Below are positions 56,414-64,000 of a DNA stretch of 64,000 nucleotides, in pieces. The DNA comes from Bradyrhizobium sp. AUGA SZCCT0176 (GTDB lineage Bacteria > Pseudomonadota > Alphaproteobacteria > Rhizobiales > Xanthobacteraceae): contig NZ_JAFCMB010000003.1 of the NCBI RefSeq assembly GCF_018130145.1, positions 496,001 through 560,000 of the forward strand. The letters are read 5' to 3'. Made by a program: the position numbers and the translations under genes. Each line of letters starts with the position of its first letter. Position 1 is the first letter of the stretch. Below the pieces are notes generated by a model. That model worked only from the letters and a program-made list of their open reading frames with translations, ran no database searches and was not told the origin of the DNA.

Positions 56414-56728
56414 TTAAGCCGTTTTCGGAAACAATGGCCGGAAAAATGACCGTTCAAAACGGATGAAGCAGCGTGTCTCTTTTGCGAAGGCTACCGCCTT
56501 CTGAACGTCTGGATCGAGGGCCGCGTCCTTGCGGTACTGTTCGTAGGCCGCGAGGCTTGGAAAGCTGAACATCGCCAAGGCGATGTCACTCGCGCCTTCG
56601 GATGGCAAAAAGTAGCCGTGATGGATGCCGCCGAAGCGCGGCAGCAGCTCCAGCCACATTGCGCCGTAGGCCTCGAAGTCGGCGAGCTTGTCGGGGCGAA
56701 CCTCGTAACGCAGATAACATGTAATCAT
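56414..56728 (-). CDS. NIPSNAP family protein
   Basis: The 104-residue ferredoxin-like-fold protein has ITCYLRYEVRPDKLADFEAYGAMW and FSFPSLAAYEQYRKDAA, the typical NIPSNAP pattern (beta-alpha-beta with conserved Tyr, then AFP/YxxYR). Function of bacterial members is unknown; some act in the breakdown of small molecules. It is placed between ruvA and the membrane-protein gene on the same strand. Confidence 0.88.
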   Translation of the reverse strand: MITCYLRYEVRPDKLADFEAYGAMWLELLPRFGGIHHGYFLPSEGASDIALAMFSFPSLAAYEQYRKDAALDPDVQKAVAFAKETRCFIRFERSFFRPLFPKTA

Positions 56729-56753
56729 TTTGTGATGCTCCAGCGCAATTCGC

Positions 56754-57371
56754 TCACTTCGCGAGTTCCTTCAGCCCCAGCCGAATGAGTTGCGCGGTCT
56801 CGGCATTCTCGCCGGCGCTGCGCGAGGCGGATGCGATGGCGGCGGCCGCCTGCGGCTGGCCGTAGCCGAGATTGACCAGCGCCGAGATCGCATCCGTGAC
56901 CGGGCGCGGCGCGCGGTCATTGTCGATCGCGCCGGAGAGATGCACCAGCGCCGGATCGACGTTGGCAAAGGCCGGCGCCTTGTCCTTCAATTCGGTGACG
57001 ATGCGTTCGGCGACTTTGGGGCCGACGCCGGGCGTGCGCGTCACCGCGGCCTTGTCGCGCAGCGCGATCGCATTCGCAAGCTCGGCCGGCGGCAGCGTCG
57101 AGAGCACCGCCAGCGCCACCTTGGCGCCGACGCCCTGCACGGTCTGCAGCAGGCGGAACCATTCGCGCTCGATGTCACCGCGAAAACCGAACAGCTTGAT
57201 CTGGTCTTCGCGCACATAGGTCTCGATCGAAAGCACCGCGGCCTCGCCGGGCGCGGGCAGCGCCTGCAGCGTGCGCGAGGAGCAATGCACCTGATAGCCG
57301 ACGCCGCCGACGTCGAGGATCACGTAGTCCTCGCCATAGGAGTCGATCAGGCCTTTGAGTTTGCCGATCAT
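56754..57371 (-). CDS. ruvA: Holliday junction DNA-binding protein RuvA
   Basis: The 205-residue protein shows the OB-fold domain ([20 protein letters not shown]), helix-hairpin-helix motifs ([32 protein letters not shown]) and the C-terminal domain that binds RuvB ([17 protein letters not shown]). It recognises four-way junctions and loads RuvB. Start overlaps the ruvC stop by 4 nt. Confidence 0.97.
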   Translation of the reverse strand: MIGKLKGLIDSYGEDYVILDVGGVGYQVHCSSRTLQALPAPGEAAVLSIETYVREDQIKLFGFRGDIEREWFRLLQTVQGVGAKVALAVLSTLPPAELANAIALRDKAAVTRTPGVGPKVAERIVTELKDKAPAFANVDPALVHLSGAIDNDRAPRPVTDAISALVNLGYGQPQAAAAIASASRSAGENAETAQLIRLGLKELAK

Positions 57372-57895
57372 AGGCCCGCCACCTTCAGCCGCAGCGCCGT
57401 GCCGGCGCGGTGATGGGCGTGCGTGATCGCGATCGCCAGCGCGTCGGCGGCGTCGGCGGATTTCGGCTCGGCCTTCGGCAGCAGGATCTTGAGCATGACA
57501 GCGATCTGGTTCTTGTCGGCATGACCGGCGCCGACCACGGTCTTCTTGACCTGGTTGGGCGCGTATTCGGCAACCGATATGCCGAACATCGCCGGCGCCA
57601 GCATGGCGACGCCGCGCGCCTGCCCGAGTTTTAGCGTTGCGACGCCGTCCTTGTTGACAAAGGTCTGTTCGACCGCAGCCTCCATGGGACGGAAATCGCC
57701 GAGCACGGCGGCGAGGCCTTCATGGATCGCGAGCAGCCGGCTCGCCAGCGGCTGATCGTCCGGCGGCTCCACCGAGCCGCAGCCGATGAAGACCAGCCGG
57801 TTGCCCTCGGTCTCGATCACGCCCCAGCCGGTGCGGCGCAGGCCGGGGTCGATGCCGATAATCCGGACGGGTTGGCGAATCGGAGGAGATGTCAT
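57368..57895 (-). CDS. ruvC: Holliday junction resolvase RuvC
   Basis: The 175-residue endonuclease cuts four-way junctions. Catalytic acidic residues are visible in [21 protein letters not shown] and the terminal [14 protein letters not shown]. The ATG at 57893-57895 gives [18 protein letters not shown], preceded by a weak ribosome site; the open frame upstream lies in repeat sequence. ruvC-ruvA overlap by 4 nt. The gap to yebC (57896-58135) holds a repeat. Confidence 0.97.
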   Translation of the reverse strand: MTSPPIRQPVRIIGIDPGLRRTGWGVIETEGNRLVFIGCGSVEPPDDQPLASRLLAIHEGLAAVLGDFRPMEAAVEQTFVNKDGVATLKLGQARGVAMLAPAMFGISVAEYAPNQVKKTVVGAGHADKNQIAVMLKILLPKAEPKSADAADALAIAITHAHHRAGTALRLKVAGL

Positions 57896-57965
57896 GGCCT
57901 GTGATAACGCCAGAGCACCGTGAACGAAACATAAAGAGAACGTATTCCCCGCTAAAGCGGTGGGA

Positions 57966-58128
57966 CGTGCCCCGGACGCAACGCAGTGCGCCGCGTTTGC
58001 GGCGTGGTGCGTTGCTGAGCCGGGGCCCATCCATCAGCTCGTTCTGCGGAGACATGGGTCCCCCGATGCGCAATTGCGCATCTGAGCTCTGCGGAGCAGC
58101 GCTCCGCGCTGCACCGCGTCCGGGACAC
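57966..58128. repeat. Palindromic repeat between yebC and ruvC (gtgccccggacgc ... cgtccgggacac)
   Basis: Outer arms resemble gtgccccggacgc and its inverse gcgtccgggacac. The element contains the perfect 18-bp palindrome GATGCGCAATTGCGCATC at 58065-58082. It fills the gap between two genes that are neighbours in relatives. Confidence 0.8.
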
Positions 58129-58135
58129 GAGATCC

Positions 58136-58882
58136 CTAACCGCCCATCTTCGCCATCAGCGCGTCCGAGACCTCGAAATTGGCGTAGACGTTCTGCACGT
58201 CGTCGTGCTCGTTCAAATGGTCGATCAGTTTGAGCAGCTTCTCGCCGGTCTCGTCGTCCACCGGCACCGTGTTCTGCGGCTTCCAGGTCAGCGCCGCCTT
58301 GCGGGCCTCGCCGAATTTCGTCTCCAGCGCCTTGGCGACCTCGCGAAACGTTTCCTTGGAGGCATAGATTTCGTGGCCGCTCTCGCTCGAGATCACGTCG
58401 TCGGCGCCGGCTTCGATCGCCGCATCCAGCATCGCATCGTCGGAGGCCACCTTGGCGTCGTATTCGATGATGCCGGTGTGATCGAACATGAAGGAAACCG
58501 ATCCGGTTTCGCCGAGGTTGCCGCCGGACTTGGTGAAGTAGGAGCGGATATCGGAGGCCGCGCGGTTGCGGTTGTCGGTCAGCGCCTCGACGATCACGGC
58601 GACGCCGCCGGGGCCATAGCCCTCGTAGCGAATCTCGTCGTAGTTCTCGCCCTCGCCGCCGCTCGCCTTCTTCACGGCGCGCTCGATCGAATCCTTCGAC
58701 ATGTTTTCCTGGCGAGCGGAAATGATCGCCGCGCGCAGCCGGGCGTTCATCGACGGATCGGGCTGGCCCATCTTGGCCGCAACCGTGATTTCCCGCGCCA
58801 GCTTGCCGAACAGTTTCGACTTCTGGGCATCCTGCCGCCCCTTGCGGTGCATGATGTTCTTGAATTGGGAATGGCCGGCCAT
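58136..58882 (-). CDS. yebC: YebC/TACO1 family protein
   Basis: The 248-residue protein starts [22 protein letters not shown], the family hallmark. RPxxNPxLR-like [23 protein letters not shown] and [22 protein letters not shown] follow. Members act as translation factors that relieve ribosome pausing at proline stretches or as DNA-binding regulators. The ATG at 58880-58882 fits the family start. It precedes ruvCAB, the usual place of yebC in proteobacteria. Confidence 0.97.
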   Translation of the reverse strand: MAGHSQFKNIMHRKGRQDAQKSKLFGKLAREITVAAKMGQPDPSMNARLRAAIISARQENMSKDSIERAVKKASGGEGENYDEIRYEGYGPGGVAVIVEALTDNRNRAASDIRSYFTKSGGNLGETGSVSFMFDHTGIIEYDAKVASDDAMLDAAIEAGADDVISSESGHEIYASKETFREVAKALETKFGEARKAALTWKPQNTVPVDDETGEKLLKLIDHLNEHDDVQNVYANFEVSDALMAKMGG

Positions 58883-59084
58883 GCGGGGTCTCTTGGATTC
58901 GTTCGTGAGCGGATTTGGATGAAAACGCGGCCTTATAGGCCGACAACCGGCCAAAATCAAAGATTCACGGCCGTTTTGGTACTTAAGTAGTGACCCGTAT
59001 GCCGGAATATCAGGCAGTTGTTAACCATGACTTCATGCCCGGATGAGAGGATGCGCCCCACATTCTCAACTTTTAAGAGCCCTC

Positions 59085-60842
59085 ATGGCGTTCGGTTTAT
59101 TTCGAAAGCGAGAGCCGGAAGCGACCACGGCTGCCGTCGAGCTTAAGGTTCCGGCGGTTGTGGCTGCGACCGACGCGCCCGCGCCCGAAGGCGATTCAGC
59201 CAAGGAAATCCTTGAACTGCTGGAACTCGAACTCGGTGGCATGATCCGCCAGCTCGAGCGCGCGGCCCATTCGGTCGCCGGGGGCGCCGAGGCGACCGCG
59301 GCCACACTGACCACCATCCGCCACCGCACTGACGCCCTGACCGGCCGCACCACCGCAGCCCAGAGCACCGCAACCACCTTCTCGCAGGCCGCTGACAAAT
59401 TCACCCATTCGGCCCAGGGCATCGGCGAGCAGGTCCGCGATGCCGGCAAGCTCGCCGACCAGGCCAGCGAGGCCGCCCGCGAAGCCAGCGCCAATGTGGA
59501 CCGGTTGCGCGAATCGTCCGCGGCGATCGGCAACGTCGTCAATCTGATCGCGCAGATCGCAAGGCAGACCACGCTGCTGGCCCTCAATTCCACCATCGAG
59601 GCCGCGCGCGCCGGCGAAGCCGGGCGCGGCTTTGCCGTCGTCGCCACCGAGGTGAAGGCGCTCGCGGTGCAGACCCAGAACGCCACCGAGGAAATCACCA
59701 GGAAGATCGAAGCGCTGCAGCGCGACGCCGCCGGCTCGGTCGACGCCGTGCATCGGATTTCGCAGGCGATTAAATTGATCCGGCCGGTGTTCGACAACGT
59801 CAACGGCGCGGTCGCCGAGCAAAGCCAGACCACCGGAGAAATGTCCGACAATGCCGCCTCCGCGTCGCGCTTCATCGTCTCGGTCGGCGAAAGCGCCTCC
59901 GAGATCGGCGTCGCGACCAAGGAAGCCGAAGCGCATGGTGAAAACGTCGCCAATGCCGGAAGGGCGGTCACGACCTTTGCGCAGAAGCTCAAATCGCGCT
60001 GCGCGGTGCTGCTGCGCCAAAGCGAGCGCCAGGGCCAGCGCAAACAGGAAAAGCTGCCCTGCAGCCTCCAAATCGAAATCCAGACCGCGCGCGGCCTGAT
60101 CACGGCGCCGGTCTACGAGATTTCGATCGACGGCATCCTGATCAGCGGTCCCGACGCCGAAAAGCTGACGCCCAACCAAAGCCTCGACGCCACGCTGCCG
60201 GATATCGGCGCCTGCAAAATTCGCATCAGCGAGCGTTCCAAGGCCGGCGCGCAGGCGCAGTTCGAGCGGCCGAACGCCGCTTTGCGCGAGGCGATCGAAG
60301 ACAAATTGTGGGCGATCCACGACGAGAACACCGAGTTCGTCACCCGCGCCATGGAAGCAGGCGCCGCGTTGACCAGGATTTTCGAGCAGGGCGTCGCCAG
60401 CGGCGCGATCTCGATCGAGGACATGTTCGACACCAACTATGTCGAAATATCCGGCAGCAACCCGGTGCAGCACCGCACCAAAATTCTGGACTGGGCGGAC
60501 CGCGCGCTGCCACCGTTCCAGGAAGCCTTCCTCGCCAAAGACAAGCGCATGGCGTTCTGCGCTGTCATCGACACCAACGGCTATCTGCCGGTTCACAACA
60601 AGATCTATTCGCATCCGCAACGTCCGGGCGACGTCACCTGGAACACCGCCAACAGCCGCAACCGCCGCATCTTCAACGATCCCGCGGGCCTCGCCGCCGG
60701 CCGCAACCAGCGCGCCTACCTGGTGCAGAGCTACGCCCGCGACATGGGCAACGGCAACACCGTGATGATGCGCGAGATCGACGTGCCGATCCGCGTCAAG
60801 GGTCGGCACTGGGGCGGCTTCCGCACGGCCTACCGGCTCTAG
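59085..60842 (+). CDS. Soluble chemoreceptor-like protein with PilZ-like and C-terminal GRHWG domain
   Basis: This is a protein of about 585 residues without membrane helices. A methyl-accepting signalling domain spans about 60-310, with [36 protein letters not shown] at its tip. Next comes a PilZ-like region (about 325-415, [29 protein letters not shown]). A C-terminal domain (about 430-585) ends in [15 protein letters not shown]. The last domain, with [10 protein letters not shown] and [10 protein letters not shown], is shared with the next gene. PilZ-like sequence may link it to c-di-GMP, but the canonical RxxxR site is degenerate. Start: ATG 59085 after a weak AAGAG. Confidence 0.85.
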   Translation: MAFGLFRKREPEATTAAVELKVPAVVAATDAPAPEGDSAKEILELLELELGGMIRQLERAAHSVAGGAEATAATLTTIRHRTDALTGRTTAAQSTATTFSQAADKFTHSAQGIGEQVRDAGKLADQASEAAREASANVDRLRESSAAIGNVVNLIAQIARQTTLLALNSTIEAARAGEAGRGFAVVATEVKALAVQTQNATEEITRKIEALQRDAAGSVDAVHRISQAIKLIRPVFDNVNGAVAEQSQTTGEMSDNAASASRFIVSVGESASEIGVATKEAEAHGENVANAGRAVTTFAQKLKSRCAVLLRQSERQGQRKQEKLPCSLQIEIQTARGLITAPVYEISIDGILISGPDAEKLTPNQSLDATLPDIGACKIRISERSKAGAQAQFERPNAALREAIEDKLWAIHDENTEFVTRAMEAGAALTRIFEQGVASGAISIEDMFDTNYVEISGSNPVQHRTKILDWADRALPPFQEAFLAKDKRMAFCAVIDTNGYLPVHNKIYSHPQRPGDVTWNTANSRNRRIFNDPAGLAAGRNQRAYLVQSYARDMGNGNTVMMREIDVPIRVKGRHWGGFRTAYRL

Positions 60843-60930
60843 ATTCTTGATTGACGCGTTTTCTCGACGCGAACCGGTATCAACCCCCGGATCAAGTCCG
60901 AGGGCATGCTTCGCTCGAAAATGCTCCAGT
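60842..60930. repeat. Diverged dispersed repeat (gattcttgattgacgcgttttc)
   Basis: It resembles the right part of 439-538 read in reverse: gattcttg.ttgacgcgttttc.cgacgcgaaccgg is shared. It starts with the last base of the chemoreceptor stop codon and separates the two chemoreceptor genes. Confidence 0.55.
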
Positions 60931-61037
60931 TCGCTCTCAGGCAAGACTCCAAGGCGCGAATCGCGTTCTAGACTTGGAATTGGAATGCGCTCGCCGCGGT
61001 GGGCCGGTCATCGGCTCTGATTGGAGAAAGCTCGAGC

Positions 61038-62462
61038 ATGTCCTTTGTGCAGCGTGCGGTCCTGGACACTCACTCCAACCAGACACTGGCCGAACGCCTC
61101 ATTGACCAGCTTGCCGACCGCATCGGCGGGCTCGGCGTGGAACTTGCCGATATCGCCGGCAACGTCCAGGAGGTCGCCAGCCGCGTCGCGAACCAGTCGG
61201 ACCGGTTCCACCACTTGCAGAAGACGGCCCAGACGATGGTCTCGGCCAACCGCGACATCGCCAATGCATCGCAGGCGGTGCAATCGACCACGTCCGCAGC
61301 CGTCGGAGAGATCGTTCAGTCGCGCAGCGCGGTGGATACGGCCGTCAAGCACATCGCCGAACTCGTCGACGCGGTCGGCCGTATCGAGGCCCGGCTCAGC
61401 GCCGTCGGCTCGGCCCTGTCGCAGGTTGCAAAAGTTTCCGGCTCGATCGAGGCGATTGCGAAACAGACTAACCTTTTGGCGCTCAATGCCACGATCGAGG
61501 CGGCGCGCGCCGGAACCGCCGGCCGTGGCTTTGCCGTGGTCGCGAACGAGGTGAAGAGCCTGGCGGAGGGGACGCGCCAGGCCACGCAGCAGATTTCCGA
61601 GACCATGCGCGATCTCGACGGCCAGATCGGCAGCCTGATCGGCGAGAGCAGCGACGCCTCGCTCCGCGCCAAGAGCGCTGGTGAAGGCGCACAGCAGATC
61701 AGCGGCATCATCGCGCGCGTGCACCAGGGCATCGCGTCCGTAGGCTATGAGATCGACGGCGTCGCCAAGGCCGCGACGTCCAATCTCGGCCATTGCGACC
61801 GCGTGATCGAGGAACTCGGCCAGCTTGCCCAGGGCGTCGATTTGTCCTCCAGCGAGCTGAAGCAGGCCGACGGACGGGTGGCGAAGCTGCTCGAACTGTC
61901 GGAAGGCCTGATCGCATTGATCGCCGACAGCGGCGTCGAGACTTCGGATGCGCCGTTGATCCGCGTGGTGATCGACACCGCAAAGCAGATTTCCGACGCG
62001 TTTGAGGCCGCCGTCGCGCGCGGCGAGATCACGGTCGAGCAGTTGATGGACGAGAAATACCGCGAAATCGCAGGTACCGATCCGAAGCAATATCTGACCG
62101 ACTATGTCGCCTTCACCGACCGCGTGCTGCCTTCCATCCAGGATCCGATCCAGAAGAGCGATCCGCGCATCGTGTTCTGCGTCGCCTGGGCCAAAGGCGG
62201 CTATCTGCCGACCCACAATCCGAACTACCGCCTGCCGCAGGGGCCCGACCCCGTCTGGAACAACGCCAATTGCCGCAACCGCCGCCTGTTCAGCGATCGC
62301 GCGGTGAAGAAGGTGGCGGCGAACACAAAACCGTTCCTGCTGCAGACCTACCGCCGCGACATGGGCGGCGGCAATTTCGTATTGATGAAAGACCTCTCCT
62401 CGCCGATCCACGTGCGCGGCCGCCATTGGGGCGCCTTCCGCATGGGTTTCCGGCAATCCTGA
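61038..62462 (+). CDS. Soluble chemoreceptor-like protein with C-terminal GRHWG domain
   Basis: The 474-residue protein lacks membrane helices. The N-terminal about 310 residues form a coiled-coil signalling module with the receptor tip [36 protein letters not shown]. The C-terminal domain (about 320-474) matches that of the preceding protein: [50 protein letters not shown] and [12 protein letters not shown]. The ligand is unknown. Start ATG 61038 has GGAG 11 nt upstream. The pair looks like a gene duplication with gain or loss of the PilZ-like part. Confidence 0.88.
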   Translation: MSFVQRAVLDTHSNQTLAERLIDQLADRIGGLGVELADIAGNVQEVASRVANQSDRFHHLQKTAQTMVSANRDIANASQAVQSTTSAAVGEIVQSRSAVDTAVKHIAELVDAVGRIEARLSAVGSALSQVAKVSGSIEAIAKQTNLLALNATIEAARAGTAGRGFAVVANEVKSLAEGTRQATQQISETMRDLDGQIGSLIGESSDASLRAKSAGEGAQQISGIIARVHQGIASVGYEIDGVAKAATSNLGHCDRVIEELGQLAQGVDLSSSELKQADGRVAKLLELSEGLIALIADSGVETSDAPLIRVVIDTAKQISDAFEAAVARGEITVEQLMDEKYREIAGTDPKQYLTDYVAFTDRVLPSIQDPIQKSDPRIVFCVAWAKGGYLPTHNPNYRLPQGPDPVWNNANCRNRRLFSDRAVKKVAANTKPFLLQTYRRDMGGGNFVLMKDLSSPIHVRGRHWGAFRMGFRQS

Positions 62463-62579
62463 ACGACAGACGTCAAAACGCCTTGCCCGGCGCGCGCTGT
62501 CACACCCCTGACATGCGCATTTGAAACTAACGGTGATGCCGTGCATTTCCTTTTGCGCTTCCCTGGGCGGAGTATTCTG

Positions 62580-63500
62580 ATGACCGAAAAACCAGTCAAT
62601 GGCTCGATCCATGATCGCATCCACGCGGAAATGATGGACAGTTTCGACGAGGAACTGGAACTCGAGATCGACGACGACCGCCTCGACGCGCTGACCAACG
62701 AATTCGAAAGCCATTCCGCCGAGGAGACCGTCGACCGCCGGCTTTATTTCAAGGAACTGTTCCGCCTGCAGGGCGAACTGGTCAAACTGCAGAGCTGGGT
62801 GCAGCACCAGAAGCTGAAAGTGGTTGTCATCTTCGAGGGACGCGATTCTGCCGGCAAGGGCGGCGTCATCAAGCGCATCACGCAGCGGCTGAACCCGCGG
62901 GTCTGCCGGGTCGCCGCACTGCCGGCGCCGAACGAGCGCGAACGCACCCAATGGTATTTCCAGCGTTACGTCTCGCATCTGCCGGCCGGCGGCGAGATCG
63001 TGCTGTTCGACCGCAGCTGGTACAACCGCGCGGGCGTCGAGCGGGTGATGGGATTTTGCACCGAAGCCGACGTCGAGGAATTCTTCCGCTCGGTGCCGGA
63101 ATTCGAACGCATGCTGGTGCGTTCCGGCATCATCCTGATCAAATACTGGTTCTCGATCACCGACGAGGTACAGCATCTGCGCTTCACGATGCGGATCCAC
63201 GATCCCCTGAAGCAGTGGAAGCTCAGCCCGATGGACGTGGAAGCGCGCAGCCGCTGGGAGCAGTACACCAAGGCCAAGGAAGCGATGCTGGAGCGCACCC
63301 ATATTGCCGAGGCGCCGTGGCACCTGGTCGAGGCCGTCGACAAGAAGAAGGCGCGGCTGAACTGCATCGCCCATCTGCTTGAACAGATTCCCTACAGCGA
63401 CGTCCAGCAGGATCCCGTCATCCTGCCACCGCGCGTGCGCCATCCGGACTACCAGCGCGGTCCGGTCCCGCCGGAGATGTACGTACCGGCGCGCTACTGA
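62580..63500 (+). CDS. ppk2: Polyphosphate kinase 2
   Basis: The 306-residue class I PPK2 phosphorylates nucleoside diphosphates with polyphosphate or the reverse. Walker A GRDSAGKGG is at residues 87-95, Walker B is LFDRSWYNRAGVE, and a lid segment follows (KLSPMDVEARSRWEQYTKAKEAM). The ATG at 62580 has GGAG 7 nt upstream; an upstream ATG in frame (62541) lacks a ribosome site. Length and sequence fit the single-domain PPK2 family. It stands 117 nt after the chemoreceptor gene and is probably its own unit. Confidence 0.96.
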   Translation: MTEKPVNGSIHDRIHAEMMDSFDEELELEIDDDRLDALTNEFESHSAEETVDRRLYFKELFRLQGELVKLQSWVQHQKLKVVVIFEGRDSAGKGGVIKRITQRLNPRVCRVAALPAPNERERTQWYFQRYVSHLPAGGEIVLFDRSWYNRAGVERVMGFCTEADVEEFFRSVPEFERMLVRSGIILIKYWFSITDEVQHLRFTMRIHDPLKQWKLSPMDVEARSRWEQYTKAKEAMLERTHIAEAPWHLVEAVDKKKARLNCIAHLLEQIPYSDVQQDPVILPPRVRHPDYQRGPVPPEMYVPARY

Positions 63501-63552
63501 GCGCGTACCGCTAATCCGGCAAACCCGCGTCCGGACCACCGCTGGCCGGAAT

Positions 63553-64000
63553 CTAGCGCAGGGCTGCGGGCAATTCGAAGCCCTTGTACTCGCGCAGCAG
63601 CATCGCCTTGAGCACCGGCATTTCCGGCTTGGCGTCGGGCCCGGGCAGCGGATTGCTGTCCGCCTTGATGAAATCCGGTGGCGTCCCCGGCAATTTGTAG
63701 AGATTGAAGCCGTTCCGCCGCACCGCGAAATCGGCCTGCAAATAGCCGTCCGCCATCATGGTGCCGGCAGGCGCGAGGTAGAATCCGTCCTCACGATAGG
63801 GCCCGAGCATCGAAAAGGTCTTCGAGCCTTTCCGGACGCCGCTGAGCTGGCTGCTCAACCTGATCAGCTCGGTTTCGCGGCCGTCGATGTTCACATAGAC
63901 CCGGCGCAGCGGCAGCTCGGCAGCGTCCTGCGTCACCACGCTGACGAGCACGAGCACATGCTTGGCCAGCGCGCGGTGTTCTTCGGGACTGGAAGCCCAG
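63553..64000 (-). CDS. Unrecognised protein, C-terminal part (cut by window edge)
   Basis: The frame is open from the right end of the window to the stop at 63553-63555, giving at least 149 residues; the start lies outside. The visible part is probably beta-rich: LVLVSVVTQDAAELPLRRVYVNI, GPYREDGFYLAPAGTMMADGYLQADFAVRRNGF and a final LREYKGFELPAALR. No motif or family is recognised. It is convergent with ppk2. Confidence 0.6.
   Translation of the reverse strand, partial: WASSPEEHRALAKHVLVLVSVVTQDAAELPLRRVYVNIDGRETELIRLSSQLSGVRKGSKTFSMLGPYREDGFYLAPAGTMMADGYLQADFAVRRNGFNLYKLPGTPPDFIKADSNPLPGPDAKPEMPVLKAMLLREYKGFELPAALR

Noticed and set aside
57720..58946. Long minus-strand frame of 408 codons across ruvC, the repeat and yebC
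   Set aside because: It lies out of frame over ruvC and yebC, both clear by motifs, and crosses a palindromic repeat. It is a by-product of high GC.
61008..63539. Minus-strand frame of 843 codons opposite the second chemoreceptor and ppk2
   Set aside because: It spans two confident plus-strand genes and their gap; no family features.

Overview
The window looks like a chromosomal segment of a Bradyrhizobium-type alphaproteobacterium (Nitrobacteraceae). The evidence is high GC, strong GC3 bias, several families of dispersed palindromic repeats that I associate with Bradyrhizobium, a D-tartrate dehydratase very close to the B. japonicum enzyme as I remember it, and the order yebC-ruvC-ruvA-ruvB-ybgC-tolQ-tolR-tolA-tolB-pal-cpoB-tilS-ftsH on the minus strand. 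I saw no rRNA, tRNA, CRISPR array, transposase or phage gene.

Layout. 0-8 kb: the N-terminal end of a class III adenylate cyclase, the nucleoid protein GapR, DUF1244 and DUF1036 proteins, pyruvate kinase, OsmC, a TetR regulator, a PAP2 phosphatase and a GT-C-like membrane protein. 8-16.5 kb: a B12-responsive region. Two divergent cobalamin riboswitches face away from each other, one before nrdAB (class I ribonucleotide reductase) and one before metE, a 62-aa protein and a Rieske oxygenase. 16.6-29.3 kb: ftsH, tilS, cpoB and pal, then a FeeM-like acyltransferase and a GGDEF/EAL protein wedged before tolB-tolA-tolR-tolQ. 29.4-30.5 kb: more than 1 kb of repeats and structured non-coding DNA.

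30.5-52.2 kb is an accessory block inserted between tolQ and ybgC. It holds cysE, a LysR/D-tartrate dehydratase pair, a TetR/DUF2852 pair with matching operators, and many small stress or detoxification-type proteins (three YCII/DGPF proteins, an NTF2-like protein, two GSTs, a DHFR-like reductase, cupin, VOC, SRPBCC and DoxX proteins, a globin). It also holds a triple-PAS chemoreceptor and an ECF42-type sigma factor with a C-terminal TPR-like extension. Four operons in this block carry TGTC(G/T)G-N17-CGTC upstream, which I read as promoters of that sigma factor: the sigma operon itself, YCII-YCII, GST-NTF2 and DoxX-SRPBCC-VOC.

52.3-58.9 kb returns to the core: ybgC, a metallophosphoesterase, a repeat-containing unknown protein, ruvB, two small genes, ruvA, ruvC and yebC. 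59-64 kb holds two soluble chemoreceptors in tandem with a shared C-terminal domain, a polyphosphate kinase 2 and the end of an unrecognised gene cut by the window edge.

Main points of interest: the candidate ECF42 mini-regulon, the back-to-back B12 riboswitches with a shared downstream leader, the paired TetR operators, the split Tol-Pal cluster, and a decayed locus whose leader copies that of the neighbouring globin gene. All identifications come from reading the sequence; no database search was run.
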